DNA of 64,000 nt from DAIPKP01 sp964539095 (GTDB lineage: Bacteria > Synergistota > Synergistia > Synergistales > Aminiphilaceae), in assembly GCA_964539095.1 (NCBI GenBank), contig CAZIFL010000012.1, positions 1 through 64,000 of the forward strand. Reading direction: 5' to 3'. Each line of letters opens with the position of its first letter. The first letter of the stretch is position 1. The notes beneath the pieces are model-generated. The model worked only from the letters and a program-made list of their open reading frames with translations, had not been told where the DNA came from and did no database searches. A program made the translations under genes and the position numbers. Below are positions 25,596-33,915 of this stretch, piece by piece.

Positions 25596-25620
25596 AAAGG
25601 CAAGTTTTTTTTGCCTTTTT
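25596..25620 (+). terminator. terminator or attenuator upstream of the EIIC-EAL gene
   Basis: AAAGGCAA/TTGCCTTT arms around a T-rich loop, followed by TT. It lies about 50 bases after the promoter at 25517 and 115 before the EIIC-EAL start. It falls inside a 41-codon Cys-rich frame (25575-25700) that lacks a ribosome site. Confidence 0.5.
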
Positions 25621-25735
25621 GTGTTGGGGCAGCTTGTCTGTTCTGCTCTGAGTTCTTTGTATCCACATGCCTTTTATGTCCATGTGTGGTTTATGACTAA
25701 TAATCAATTCGTGCAGCGATTAAGGGAGCGGTTTT

Positions 25736-27871
25736 ATGAAGCCTTTAGGCATATTTCGCAAATATTTAATCGAATTAAATGATTTTGCCGCAAAAAAACC
25801 GATCCTATGCGCTATTCAGAATGGTTTTACATACATGATTCCTCTTGTGCTGCTCGGTTCCATGGCACTCGTTTTTCTAAGTCTCCCCATAGAGGCGTAT
25901 CAAAATTTTATGCTCCGTCTATTTGGAGAAGGATGGAAAAATGCCTTTTCCTATGTTCAGGACGGGACCTCTAACGTTTTTTCGATTGTCCTGGTCATAG
26001 CTATCAGCTATTCGTACACCCAGGAATTGAATAGTCGTCAAGATTTTATGGTTCCTATAATGGCTTCCATCACGGCTCTTGGCTCATACGTTGCCCTTTT
26101 GGGGATTAACAAAGCGGGTTTTTCGATTTCCTATTTCGGGGTTATCGGCGTTTTCAATGCTCTTGTCGTTTCGCTTGCCTCGACCACGTTATTCAGAAAA
26201 CTGAGCAGCATAAGGATTCTTCGCATAAGGGCTTTTTTTAATGGAGCGAACCCGAATTTCAGTAATGTAGTATCGCTTTTTATACCAGCCAGCCTTACGA
26301 TTGTGATCTTTGCCGGCATCAACGAAGCCCTATGCTCTTTTGTGGGAATAGAGAGTTTCCAGGGCGCTATTGCGTCCTCTCTCAACAGCGTGTTCGCTCA
26401 TATAGGATCAGCGTTTTGGCAGGGAATCGTGTTCATTCTGCTCGTCCACGTATACTGGTTTTTTGGAATACACGGCAGTAACATGCTTGAAACCGTGGCG
26501 CAGAATATCTTTGTTCCAGCTCTTCAGACCAATCAAGAACTTGTTTCATTAGGCTTTGCTCCAACCGAAATATTTACAAAAACATTTTTCGACACCTTTG
26601 TCTTTATGGGCGGATGTGGTTCTGCCCTTTGTCTTGTGCTTGCGATGTTTATTGTGGGCAGGAGCAAAAGTCACGTAGGCTTGGCAAGAATGTCTCTGGT
26701 GCCGGTGCTCTTTAACGTTAACGAGCTTATAATTTTCGGTGTCCCGATAGTTTTAAACCCAATTTACCTGATCCCTTTCATATTTGTTCCCTTGATACTG
26801 ACAACCGTTTCCTTTTTTTTCGTGCGAATTGGTTTTGTCCCGTATACCACAAGTATGGTGGAATGGACGACGCCTGCTTTGCTTAGCGGGTATGTTGTGA
26901 CGGGCTCTATCTGGGGAAGCTGCCTGCAGCTTTTGAACCTGGCGCTCGGCACAATATGCTATATCCCTTTTGTCAGGCTTTCAGTTAAATCGTATGAAGC
27001 AAAGAGAGATTTGAACTTAAAGAAAATTTGCGATGCTTTCAGGGCTTTGGAAGAACGTGGCGTAACCTCATCACTTATGTCGCGCTCCGATGCCATCGGC
27101 GGTATAGCCAGGTCGCTTTCCCTCGATTTCGAATATGATTTGCGAAGGAAAGCCTTTGATCTGCATTATCAGCCAATCGTTAATAATGAGGGAAGGGTGG
27201 TGTCCGTAGAAGCGTTATTACGCTGGAATCACGAAAGCTATGGCCTTATCAGCCCCCCCTTGGTCATTGCACTGGCGGAGGAGGCGGGGTTGATCGACAG
27301 GCTTGGCAGCTTGATCTTTGAGAGAGCGTGCGAAGATTTGCGAAAAATGAAAGAGGCTGGTATCCACGATGTCACCGCTTCCGTAAACGTGTCAGTTATG
27401 CAGCTTGAAAGTGAGGACTTCATGCTGCGCCTTGGTAAAATTATCGCGGATCACGGTATTTGCTTCACAGACATTGAAATTGAAATTACCGAAAGGTTGT
27501 CTTTATCGCGCAGTTTGAAAATCTCTCGTCAAATGGAGAAGATGAACAAGCAGGGCGTTAAGCTTGCCATGGATGATTTCGGAGCTGGGCACAGCTCTCT
27601 TCTCTACTTGAAGGAGTATAATTTTCAGACAATCAAGCTTGATGGTTCCTTGGTGCGTGAAATTATAGCCAGCTCTAACTGCAGGGACATCATAGCGTCC
27701 GTTATATCCCTTGGAAAAGCCCTTAATTGCCGGGTTGTGGCAGAGTTTGTGGAGGAACAGGAGCAGAGAGTGATTTTGAGGGAGTTCGGATGCGATTTGT
27801 ATCAGGGCTATTTGTTCAGTAAGGCCCTGCCCATTGAAGAGGCTCTGAAGTATATTCAAGAGAATAGGTAG
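25736..27871 (+). CDS. PTS EIIC permease fused to an EAL phosphodiesterase
   Basis: 711 residues. Residues 1 to about 430 form a ten-helix lactose/cellobiose-type PTS EIIC domain (FAAKKPILCAIQNGFTYMIP, HVYWFFGIHGSN, FNVNELIIFGVPIVLNP, PYTTSMVEWTTPALLSGY). A linker leads to an EAL domain from about 470: Glu492 (VEALLRW), NVSVMQL, EIEITERL, Asp613-Asp614 (DDFGAGHSSL), the KLD lysine, EFVEEQEQ and QGYLFSKALP. The catalytic set for c-di-GMP hydrolysis appears complete. No EIIA, EIIB or HPr is nearby, so the EIIC part may sense rather than transport. A clear AAGGGAG precedes ATG 25736. Base use is visibly AT-richer than in the genes before it, which suggests acquisition. Confidence 0.88.
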   Translation: MKPLGIFRKYLIELNDFAAKKPILCAIQNGFTYMIPLVLLGSMALVFLSLPIEAYQNFMLRLFGEGWKNAFSYVQDGTSNVFSIVLVIAISYSYTQELNSRQDFMVPIMASITALGSYVALLGINKAGFSISYFGVIGVFNALVVSLASTTLFRKLSSIRILRIRAFFNGANPNFSNVVSLFIPASLTIVIFAGINEALCSFVGIESFQGAIASSLNSVFAHIGSAFWQGIVFILLVHVYWFFGIHGSNMLETVAQNIFVPALQTNQELVSLGFAPTEIFTKTFFDTFVFMGGCGSALCLVLAMFIVGRSKSHVGLARMSLVPVLFNVNELIIFGVPIVLNPIYLIPFIFVPLILTTVSFFFVRIGFVPYTTSMVEWTTPALLSGYVVTGSIWGSCLQLLNLALGTICYIPFVRLSVKSYEAKRDLNLKKICDAFRALEERGVTSSLMSRSDAIGGIARSLSLDFEYDLRRKAFDLHYQPIVNNEGRVVSVEALLRWNHESYGLISPPLVIALAEEAGLIDRLGSLIFERACEDLRKMKEAGIHDVTASVNVSVMQLESEDFMLRLGKIIADHGICFTDIEIEITERLSLSRSLKISRQMEKMNKQGVKLAMDDFGAGHSSLLYLKEYNFQTIKLDGSLVREIIASSNCRDIIASVISLGKALNCRVVAEFVEEQEQRVILREFGCDLYQGYLFSKALPIEEALKYIQENR

Positions 27872-27886
27872 CCCCCCCAACTCCAC

Positions 27887-28141
27887 TCACAAAGTTTTTC
27901 TGCTGAATCCCCTGGAAGCCCTAGGGGGCTCAATGTTATGAAAACATTTATCATGGATGGGTCCCATGCCTTCCGGGGTTTTGGTGAAGGCTTTTTTTGG
28001 CTTGAGGGTATCCGAATCTGCCATTTCACCGTTACGGTCAAGATTTTTGGAGGAATCGGGGTGCTTTTTCCGAAAATCTGTCCGCTCCAAAAAGGTTTCA
28101 ACCGCTGTTTTTCCTCCTCCGCCTTTTGACCCCTTCTTCAC
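27887..28141 (-). pseudogene. decayed copy of the secreted helical protein at 177-668
   Basis: On the minus strand the translated block EMADSDTLKPKKAFTKTPEG...KCFHNIEPP corresponds residue by residue to EMTDPDILKAEDAFDKTQER...KVFHNIEHP of the intact gene. The signal peptide and most of the N-terminal half are absent, and the end is altered. It has no ribosome site and a Gly-Lys-rich false start. It is best read as a gene remnant left by duplication. Confidence 0.7.
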
Positions 28142-28706
28142 AAAGAGAGCGCTTTATGGTATCTTTCTGGTAACTTCAAGGAGGGGGGCGTTCGGAGTGC
28201 ATCAGTTTTTCCGCTGATTTCTGCTGCATCATGATATGCACGGGGTGCATACGTTGGTTTTACGTAGAAAAGAACGCCTTCCCGAAAGAAGTTCCCAGGG
28301 GTAACTTCCCGGAGCGGAATATTTCGCTATGCCGGGGATTCTCTTCTTTCGTTTTCTCTCTCCCTTCATTCTCCTTTGGGGGATGTCGTTTCCCTTTTGC
28401 GTAAATCCTTTTCTATAGTTTCGGGGCACCTGTCTGTTTTGGCTCGTGCTGTTCCCTTGGGAAGTTTTTCCTGTGGGCAATCTTCGTGCGGGGGCCTTTG
28501 CTCTGGAGTAACTCCGTGCGATTTTCCGGGAGTTCTTTCATTCTCAGCGGGGGTAGATCTCTTATGAGATTTCATGAGGCTCCCCAGCAACCTATGGAGA
28601 CGAGGAAATCCTTTGGGACAGAGATGCGTTCATGGATTGTGAGCCATGGCCCGAAAAGATGTTCTAAAGGTTCCGTTTTACGATAGATAGAGGAGATGAT
28701 GCAGTT
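28142..28706. other. long leader region before the formate dehydrogenase gene
   Basis: About 560 bases without a supported gene. Several short hairpins are visible, such as GAAGTT/AACTTC near 28280-28312 and AACTCC/GGGAGTT near 28510-28532. The length suggests a structured leader or another erased gene. I looked for a molybdenum-cofactor riboswitch pattern and could not establish one. Confidence 0.3.
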
Positions 28707-31418
28707 ATGGCAAGCATAAGCGCTACCATGAACAACACAACTATTACTGCCGAGCCGGGTATGACCATCCTTCAGGCGGCTCAGGCCAATGGAATTCATA
28801 TTCCCACCCTCTGCGACCATCCTGCGGTAAGCCCCTTCGGAGCCTGCCGCATCTGTCTGGTGGAGGCGGAGAACACCCCCAAGCTTCTCCCCTCCTGCAC
28901 CACCCCCATCGCTCCGGGGATGGTGATTTATACCCATTCTCCCCGGGTTTTAGAGGCCCGGAAGGCGGTGCTGGAGCTTATTCTTATCCGGCATCCCCTG
29001 GACTGCTTCTCCTGCTCCAGCAACGGCAAATGCGAGCTTCAGGATGTAGCCTACGAGCTGGGCATTCAAGAGTCCCGTTTTGCGGAGCCCGAAGACACGA
29101 ACCGTTCCCATCGCCTTGAGGATGCCAACCCCTTTTATGTCCGGGATATGAACAAGTGTATTCTCTGCGGCCGCTGTGTTCGGGTTTGCGAGGAGCAGGC
29201 GCAGTACCACGCCATAGATTTCCAGCAGCGTGGGATCGCCACCTCTATCCAGCCTCCCGTGGGGGCCACCATGGAAGATTGCGACTGCACCTTCTGTGGC
29301 CAGTGCGTCCAGGTTTGCCCCGTGGGGGCTCTCTACGAAAAGCCCTCCCGTCATATGGGGCGCTCCTGGGACCTGGAGAAGGTTCGCTCCGCCTGCGCCT
29401 ACTGCGGGGTGGGGTGCGAGCTGGAGATCAACGTGAACCGTAAGACCGGAAAGATCGCCAACGTCACCACAGACTATTCCAGCCCTACCGCTCTCAATAA
29501 GGGGCGTTCCTGCGTGAAGGGACGTTTTGCCTGGCAGTTTGTGCAGAGCGAGGATCGCCTTACCACCCCCCTTATCCGGGAGGGCGAAGGCTTCCGTAAG
29601 GCCTCCTGGGACGAAGCTCTCTCTCTGGTGGCGGAAAATCTTATGAGAATCAAAAAAGAACATGGCAGTGACGCTCTCGGCTTCTTCTCCTCTGCCCGGT
29701 GCACCAACGAAGAGAACTATCTCATGCAGCGTCTTGCCCGGGAGATCTTCCAGACCAACAATGTCGATCACTGTGCCCGGCTCTGCCACAGCGCCACGGT
29801 TGCCGGGCTTGCAGAGACGCTCGGCAGTGGTGCCATGACGAACGACTACGGTTCCATCCGAGAGGCGGACGTGATCCTCATCATAGGCTCCAACACCTCG
29901 GAGACCCATCCTGTCATCGCCTCCTTCATCAAGGAGCGCAAGAAGAAGGGGAACTGTACCCTCATCGTTTGCGATCCCCGGAAGATCGAAATGGCCAAAT
30001 ATGCGGATATCTACATCTCTCATAAGTGCGGCTCTGATGTGGCCCTCTTTAACGGACTCATGCACGTCATCCTTCGGGAGGGGCTTCAGGATGCTTCGTT
30101 CGTCGAAAAGCATGTGAATAACTTCGAGAAGCTCAAGGAGATGCTACCGAAGTACACCCCGGAGTACGTTTCGGAGATCACCGGGGTTGCCCCCGAACTG
30201 ATTGAAAAGGCCGCCCGGGCCTATGCCAAAGGACCAAACTCGGCAATCTTCTTCACCATGGGGATCACCCAGCACACCACGGGAACCAACAATGTTCGTT
30301 CCGCCTCCAATCTTGCCCTGCTCTGCGGCATGCTCGGCCGCCCCGGCACAGGGGTGAACCCTCTGCGGGGACAGAACAACGTTCAGGGGGCGTGTGACAT
30401 GGGGTGCCTCCCCAACGTTCTTCCGGGATACCAGAAGGTGGGGAGTCCGGAGGTGCGGCAGAAGGCGAAGGAGCAGTGGGGGTGCGATCTTCCGGAAAAG
30501 CCCGGCCTCACCATGACGGAGCTTATGGGGCAAGCCGGTGAGGGAGGCCTCAAAGGGGTCTACATCATGGGCGAAAACGGTATGGTCTCCGAGCCCGACG
30601 TGAACCATCTGCGTAAGGCCCTGGATAATCTTGATTTTCTCGTGGTGCAGGATATCTTTCTTACGGAGACTGCCGCCCTGGCGGATGTGGTGCTCCCCGC
30701 CGCAAGCTGGGGGGAGAAGGACGGCACCTATACCAGCACGTGCAGGGTAGTACAGCGGATCCGCAAGGCCGTGGAGGCTCCCGGAGATGCCCGTCCGGAT
30801 TGGGAGATCTTTCTGGATCTGGCCCGTCGCCTGGGGGCTTCCTGGGAGGATATGTATTCCCCGGAGAGCATCTTTACCTCCCTCGCCCGCTTTACCCCGA
30901 GCTATGCGGGCATGAACTACCAGCGAATCGAAAAGGAGGTTCTCGCCTGGCCCTGCCCTGCTCTGAATCATCCGGGAACCCCCATTCTCTACACCTCGGG
31001 CTTTCCCAGGGGGCAGGCGGACTTCTCCCCCTGCGAATGGCAGGCCCCCCATGAATGGCCCGATGAGGAGTATCCCTTCCTCGCCACCACCGGGCGGGTG
31101 CTTTACCACTACCACACGGGGAGCATGAGCCGTCGTAGCGCCCCCGCGGAGTTTGTGCGGGAGATGTACGTGGAGTTGCATCCCGAAGATGCCCGAAAGA
31201 TGGGGTGTGCCGAAGGGGAGCCGCTCCGGATTGCCTCCCGTCGGGGGGAGATCACCGGAGCGGCGAAGATCACCGACAGGGTGCCTCCGGGGATGGTCTT
31301 TCTCCCCTTCCATTTTGCGGAGAACCCCGCAAACCGTCTTACCGCCGCAGAGCTTGATCCCACCTGCAAAATTCCCGGATTCAAGGTAAATGCGGTGCGG
31401 GTGGAGAGAATGCTTTAG
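28707..31418 (+). CDS. molybdopterin formate dehydrogenase alpha subunit (FdhA/NuoG-like N-terminus)
   Basis: 903 residues. A [2Fe-2S] domain comes first (Cys36, Cys47, Cys50, Cys64), then a His-Cys 4Fe-4S loop (HPLDCFSCSSNGKCELQ) and two 4Fe-4S motifs (CILCGRCVRVC, CTFCGQCVQVCP). The molybdopterin oxidoreductase body follows, with CAYCGVGCELE binding the next cluster. The active-site position is Cys360 (CARLCHS), so this is a Cys, not selenocysteine, enzyme. Expected reaction: formate to CO2, passing electrons to NAD or a hydrogenase partner. No partner subunit is adjacent. ATG 28707 has GAGGAG upstream. Confidence 0.9.
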   Translation: MASISATMNNTTITAEPGMTILQAAQANGIHIPTLCDHPAVSPFGACRICLVEAENTPKLLPSCTTPIAPGMVIYTHSPRVLEARKAVLELILIRHPLDCFSCSSNGKCELQDVAYELGIQESRFAEPEDTNRSHRLEDANPFYVRDMNKCILCGRCVRVCEEQAQYHAIDFQQRGIATSIQPPVGATMEDCDCTFCGQCVQVCPVGALYEKPSRHMGRSWDLEKVRSACAYCGVGCELEINVNRKTGKIANVTTDYSSPTALNKGRSCVKGRFAWQFVQSEDRLTTPLIREGEGFRKASWDEALSLVAENLMRIKKEHGSDALGFFSSARCTNEENYLMQRLAREIFQTNNVDHCARLCHSATVAGLAETLGSGAMTNDYGSIREADVILIIGSNTSETHPVIASFIKERKKKGNCTLIVCDPRKIEMAKYADIYISHKCGSDVALFNGLMHVILREGLQDASFVEKHVNNFEKLKEMLPKYTPEYVSEITGVAPELIEKAARAYAKGPNSAIFFTMGITQHTTGTNNVRSASNLALLCGMLGRPGTGVNPLRGQNNVQGACDMGCLPNVLPGYQKVGSPEVRQKAKEQWGCDLPEKPGLTMTELMGQAGEGGLKGVYIMGENGMVSEPDVNHLRKALDNLDFLVVQDIFLTETAALADVVLPAASWGEKDGTYTSTCRVVQRIRKAVEAPGDARPDWEIFLDLARRLGASWEDMYSPESIFTSLARFTPSYAGMNYQRIEKEVLAWPCPALNHPGTPILYTSGFPRGQADFSPCEWQAPHEWPDEEYPFLATTGRVLYHYHTGSMSRRSAPAEFVREMYVELHPEDARKMGCAEGEPLRIASRRGEITGAAKITDRVPPGMVFLPFHFAENPANRLTAAELDPTCKIPGFKVNAVRVERML

Positions 31419-31481
31419 GAGCGATCTGCCAGCCTCAGGGTATATCCACATATTCCAAAAGAGCATCGATCTTGTTTCCAA

Positions 31482-31527
31482 AAGAAGGCCCCTTCTCCAG
31501 CGTTTCCGCCGAGGAAGGGGCCTTTTC
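31482..31527 (+). terminator. terminator after formate dehydrogenase
   Basis: AAGGCCCCTTC (31485-31495) pairs with GAAGGGGCCTT (31514-31524) and is followed by TTCT. Its 3' arm runs straight into the decayed binding-protein copy, whose signal-peptide sequence starts there. Confidence 0.75.
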
Positions 31528-31685
31528 TCGTTGCCGGAGCTTTTGCGGGAGGAATTGAGGAGCTTCGTTTCATAACCCAAGAGTATCCCCCTTCAACGTC
31601 AGCAATGTTGGTGATGCTGATGAGTAAGTCTCGGGGATTGCGGTGGATCTTCTCCAAGGACGTAGAAGTGTTCTCCTGGGCGAGG
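31521..31685 (+). pseudogene. decayed fragment of the family-3 binding protein gene at 38060
   Basis: The stretch GCCGGAGCTTTTGCGGGAGG and what follows matches the signal-peptide end of the intact gene at 38060 almost base for base. It continues through the EEYPPFN region with substitutions and frame changes, then jumps about 50-60 bases to the region encoding DVEVLPWAR, where similarity stops at the chemoreceptor gene. It has in-frame stops and cannot make the protein. Confidence 0.8.
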
Positions 31686-31716
31686 ATTTCCTCTTCCGCG
31701 CTGCTTTTAATCCTGG

Positions 31717-33759
31717 CTACAGCCTTCTTCCCGTGTCGATGGCCTTCGGCAGATTTGCTGAAGTGTCGTCCATAACAAAGGCTGCGATGCGGCTCTGGAG
31801 GTCCGCACTGATTTTGGCGAGAGTCTCTCCCCCCATGGCCACGCGCTCTGCCGCCGTGGCCACCTCGGCCATCTGACTCCGGAGAGAGTCCGCCACTTTC
31901 GAGGAATCGTTAACCTTCCCAGCCATGTCCTGCACCGCCGCAGCGATTTCTTCGCTGGAGGCAGCCTGCTCCTGTCCTACCGAGGCAAGATCCTGGACGG
32001 AGCCGGAAATGTTCTCCAGGGCTTCCATAATGAGGGAGATTTTTTCCGAGACGTTTCGGATGTGCTCGTCCACGTTCTGGGTGCCTTCCATGTTCCGTTC
32101 TGCTCCCTGTTTGACCGAGAGGAGGTCCGAGGCGATGGAACTCGCCAGGTCTGCGATGTTTCCCGCGGCGTTGTTGGATTCTTCCGCGAGTTTGCGCACT
32201 TCTTCCGCTACCACCGCGAAGCCTCGTCCCGCTTCTCCCGCCCGGGCGGCTTCGATGGCGGCGTTGAGGGCGAGCAGGTTGGTCTGGTCTGCTATGCCCG
32301 TGATGGTAACCACGATTTTCTGGATCTGGGCGGCTTTTTCTCCGAGTTCCACCGTGGCTTTAGCGGATTCTTTCACCCGGAGAATTTGGTCTTTCATGTC
32401 CTTTACGGTTTTCTGTACCGCATCCATGCCCGCTTCTCCCGCTTTCCGGGCGGATTCCACTTCGTTTGCCACTTCGCTGCTTCTTGTGGCTACTGTGGTA
32501 GCTCCCGAGGCTACTTCTTCCACGCTGGCGTTGAGTTCCTGCCCGATGGCGGCGATGGTCTCCATGGAGTTACCCACGGTCTCCGCTCCGCTCCGGGCCT
32601 CTTCCACGCTGGCGTTGGTTTCTTCCGCTACGGCGGAGAAGTCTTCCGCGTTTTGCCCGAGGGTTTTCGCCACTTCCGCTATAGAGATGATGGTTTCCTT
32701 CAGGGCGGTTTCCATTTTATCAAGTCCCTGGACCATGCCGGAGACTTCTTTAAGTTTAACCTTCAAAAGCCAGGTCTTGGATTCGTCAAAACGTAAATCC
32801 AAGTTTCCTCGGGTGCCGAGAATTTCCGTTACCGCTCCTATGGGCTTAGCGATGCTCCGGGCAAAGAAAAAGGAAATCCCCACGATAATGAGAGCGAGTG
32901 CTAGGGAAACTACGAGAATGACGTTGCGCAGAGCTCGCGCCGGAGCAAGAAACTGCTCCCGAGGAGCGGTGATTGCCACGGCCCAACCGGTAATGGGGGC
33001 AGAGGTGTAACAGTTGAACTGATCTCTTCCGTTAAAGAAATACTCTGCGCGCCCGGAATTTCCCCTCAGAGCGTCCTGCATGGCGAGAGCGTTCTCTTTA
33101 CTCACCTTGTCGCTCTCCACGGCACCGTTTATTTTTCCAATTACTTCTTGTACGGGGTGGGCCGCGATGAGTCCCTGCCTGTCAAGAATATACCCGTAGC
33201 CCTTCTCTCCCCATTTTACTGCCGTAACTTCCTGGGAGAGAACCTCCAGGGTGACTGTAGCCGCAAGAACTCCTACAACATTGTTGTCCCGAATAATGGG
33301 ACTGGCGATGACGAAAATCATATCTCCCGTGGAACGAGAGATGAGGGGATCCGTGACCGTCGCTTTTTTTTCCCGCACTGCCCGGATGAAATAATCCCTG
33401 TCTCCGTAGTTGCCCTCCTCGTTTCGGTTTACGAAATGCCCTCTGCCTTCAAGATCAATAACGAAAATGTCGAAAAAGTCGTATTCGTTATAAAGAGATG
33501 CTAGAGAAGGCTTTATTTCCTCCCAGTTCATAGACTGAACGACATTCATCTCTGCCTGCATTCGAATCGCCATAATCAGCTCATGAAGATAGGCATTTAT
33601 GCGGTTTGCCAGGTCTGAGACGAGGGCATCTCCTTCTTTCCAGGTGGCGTCCATGATGGCTCTTTCCGAGCGGTTCACGGCAAAAAAACCGATAATTCCT
33701 ATAGCCGAAAGGGAGACCACAAGAAACAGCGCAATTAACCTTCCACGAAGGGTGTTCAC
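31717..33759 (-). CDS. methyl-accepting chemotaxis protein with Cache sensor
   Basis: A 680-residue transmembrane chemoreceptor. GTG 33759 is the start, with AGAGGAG upstream. A first helix at about 7-27 is followed by a dCache periplasmic domain to about 275 (DIFVIDLEGRGHFVNRNEE, GDRDYFIRAV, GYGYILDRQGLIAAHP). A second helix, a HAMP-like linker and a long cytoplasmic coiled coil follow. The tip sequence NLLALNAAIEAARAGEAGRG is the CheA/CheW contact. It probably senses a small organic ligand and signals to flagellar or other chemotaxis machinery not in this window. The decayed binding-protein fragment abuts its 3' end. Confidence 0.9.
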   Translation of the reverse strand: MNTLRGRLIALFLVVSLSAIGIIGFFAVNRSERAIMDATWKEGDALVSDLANRINAYLHELIMAIRMQAEMNVVQSMNWEEIKPSLASLYNEYDFFDIFVIDLEGRGHFVNRNEEGNYGDRDYFIRAVREKKATVTDPLISRSTGDMIFVIASPIIRDNNVVGVLAATVTLEVLSQEVTAVKWGEKGYGYILDRQGLIAAHPVQEVIGKINGAVESDKVSKENALAMQDALRGNSGRAEYFFNGRDQFNCYTSAPITGWAVAITAPREQFLAPARALRNVILVVSLALALIIVGISFFFARSIAKPIGAVTEILGTRGNLDLRFDESKTWLLKVKLKEVSGMVQGLDKMETALKETIISIAEVAKTLGQNAEDFSAVAEETNASVEEARSGAETVGNSMETIAAIGQELNASVEEVASGATTVATRSSEVANEVESARKAGEAGMDAVQKTVKDMKDQILRVKESAKATVELGEKAAQIQKIVVTITGIADQTNLLALNAAIEAARAGEAGRGFAVVAEEVRKLAEESNNAAGNIADLASSIASDLLSVKQGAERNMEGTQNVDEHIRNVSEKISLIMEALENISGSVQDLASVGQEQAASSEEIAAAVQDMAGKVNDSSKVADSLRSQMAEVATAAERVAMGGETLAKISADLQSRIAAFVMDDTSANLPKAIDTGRRL

Positions 33760-33915
33760 AAAATCACTCCTCTTTGCAATCGTTTAATTTTACGAGTTAA
33801 GATAGAATCCTTTAGAAAAATATGCCTTAATCATCAAGCCGCCCATGAAATTTTTGTTGCTTTTATATATGTTTGGCGATTTTGGCCTCCTCTCTTTCGG
33901 GAAAAGAATAAAGGG

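Noticed and set aside
25466..25651. 61-codon plus-strand frame after the efflux operon
   Set aside because: It spans a predicted promoter and a terminator and has no ribosome site.
28142..28706. Molybdenum-cofactor riboswitch ahead of formate dehydrogenase
   Set aside because: I could not line up the required helices and conserved loops; only weak local hairpins are visible. A covariance-model search would decide.
29760..29800. Selenocysteine in the formate dehydrogenase
   Set aside because: The active-site codon is TGC (Cys360), not TGA, and the frame is continuous.
30144..31580. Minus-strand open frame of about 480 codons
   Set aside because: It is a shadow of the formate dehydrogenase gene.
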